From CAVZAB01 sp963773155 (GTDB lineage: Bacteria > Pseudomonadota > Alphaproteobacteria > Rhizobiales > Beijerinckiaceae), in contig CAVZAB010000011.1 in assembly GCA_963773155.1 (NCBI GenBank), forward strand, positions 16,436 through 80,435: 64,000 bases of DNA, in the 5' to 3' direction. Numbering within the stretch: the first letter of the stretch is position 1; the number at the start of each line of letters is the position of its first letter. The notes under the pieces are model-generated. The model saw nothing but the letters and a program-made list of their open reading frames with translations, made no database searches and was not told the DNA's origin. Below are positions 63,468 through 64,000 of this stretch, piece by piece. The translations under genes were made by a program, and so were the position numbers.

Positions 63468-64000
63468 CTATTCGACTTTGGCAAAGGCCTTGCCGAAATT
63501 GGCGGTCGGGATGACGACGTCGTAATTCTGCTGGGTCGCCGTCTGGAACGATGCCGTGACTCGCACCCCCTGTTTCAGCGCATCGATCATTTCCGGCGGC
63601 AGTTCCGACCCGGAAATACAGCCCCTTTGCTCGCAATATTCGAAGGCCAGGCGCCGCGATTGGCCGTCGTCGAGCTTGATGCTGAGGCCCGGCTCAAGCA
63701 GAACGGCAAGCGGTGTCACAATCCGCAGCATGGGCCGCTGCTTGCCAGGTCTGACCTGCAGCGAGACGCTGAGCGATAGGTTCGGGGTGCCAGGAATGGG
63801 CACGACCGTGTCGACCAAACAATCGAGGACCGCGGTGCGTCCCTCGCCATTGCAGCGGCTATTCCAGCGGCCACTCTCGACTTGCAAGGGGGCGGGTGCA
63901 GCGGCCGCTGGCGGCGTCGGGGTCGCGGCCGGCTTGGTCTGCGCCTGGGTCTGGCCGCCTGGCGCAAGAATACCAACCAGAAAGGCCAGGCAAGAGCCAT
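63468..64000 (-). CDS. IalB-family (invasion-associated locus B) protein, partial
   Basis: The gene runs off the right edge; about 177 C-terminal residues are seen. A hydrophobic leader segment (CLAFLVGILAPGG) and a Pro/Ala-rich linker precede the IalB domain: VESGRWNSRCNGEGRTAVLD, LSLSVSLQVRPGKQRPMLRI, TPLAVLLEPGLSIKLDDGQS, FEYCEQRGCISGSELPPEMI. The paired Cys are typical of these periplasmic proteins. In Bartonella the homologue aids erythrocyte invasion; in free-living relatives the role is unknown. A shorter start (TTG 63887) would lack the leader. Confidence 0.85.
   Translation of the reverse strand, partial: GSCLAFLVGILAPGGQTQAQTKPAATPTPPAAAAPAPLQVESGRWNSRCNGEGRTAVLDCLVDTVVPIPGTPNLSLSVSLQVRPGKQRPMLRIVTPLAVLLEPGLSIKLDDGQSRRLAFEYCEQRGCISGSELPPEMIDALKQGVRVTASFQTATQQNYDVVIPTANFGKAFAKVE

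Overview
The window looks like chromosomal DNA of a GC-rich alphaproteobacterium, probably in or near Hyphomicrobiales (inference). Pointers are an IalB-family protein, a DUF2865 protein, a glutathione-dependent formaldehyde dehydrogenase, an AsmA-like envelope protein, a PilZ-fused glycan synthase with its HlyD partner, and hydantoinase A/B genes. There is no rRNA and no CRISPR array; one tRNA gene (Arg, anticodon UCG) is present.

Left flank (1-16.5 kb): compact, mostly intact genes. In order: the C-terminal part of an AsmA-like protein, small secreted proteins, a VOC protein, a two-gene c-di-GMP-responsive polysaccharide synthase locus (HlyD-type fusion protein plus GT2-PilZ synthase, ATGA overlap), a PIG-L deacetylase, hyuA/hyuB (ATGA overlap), a Cys-rich exported protein, a PHB-depolymerase-type esterase, an L,D-transpeptidase and a DUF2865 protein, ending at tRNA-Arg(UCG).

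Mosaic island (about 16.5-53 kb): directly after the tRNA 3' end the content changes to remnants of IS66, IS630, IS1380 and a serine recombinase, one intact IS110-family element, a HigB toxin remnant and several broken genes among intact accessory modules. The modules are: (i) an adenylate cyclase and a winged-helix regulator that share the same FlgO-like plus TPR C-terminal architecture; (ii) an exported sulfatase, an MscS channel and, after the IS110 element, a four-gene + strand unit of two secreted DUF3604 proteins with PHP-like metal motifs, a membrane-anchored parvulin and a HupE/UreJ-like membrane protein, followed by a sulfatase remnant, a truncated secreted HAD phosphatase and an outer-membrane-barrel-like protein; (iii) a decayed or mis-sequenced - strand cluster of multi-haem cytochrome, DUF4331, SRPBCC, TPR and Tat-signal proteins; (iv) a SNF2-type helicase with a coiled-coil/zinc-ribbon partner; (v) a catabolic operon of aldehyde dehydrogenase, GSA-aminomutase-like aminotransferase and FAD amine/amino-acid oxidase.

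Right flank (about 53-64 kb): a YdcF/DUF218 protein, a beta-hydroxyacid dehydrogenase, a cupin, ChaB, an M20 amidohydrolase, a D-apionate-lactonase-like protein behind a perfect 15-bp inverted repeat, S-(hydroxymethyl)glutathione dehydrogenase, a chimeric pstS/corA pseudogene and a partial IalB gene.

Reading-frame breaks recur (about 3.49, 21.07, 40.9-44.4 and 52.5 kb). The protein sense is kept on both sides of each break, so either a draft-quality assembly with indel errors or very recent decay should be considered. The best candidates for undescribed biology are the DUF3604-DUF3604-parvulin-HupE unit and the SNF2 plus zinc-ribbon pair.
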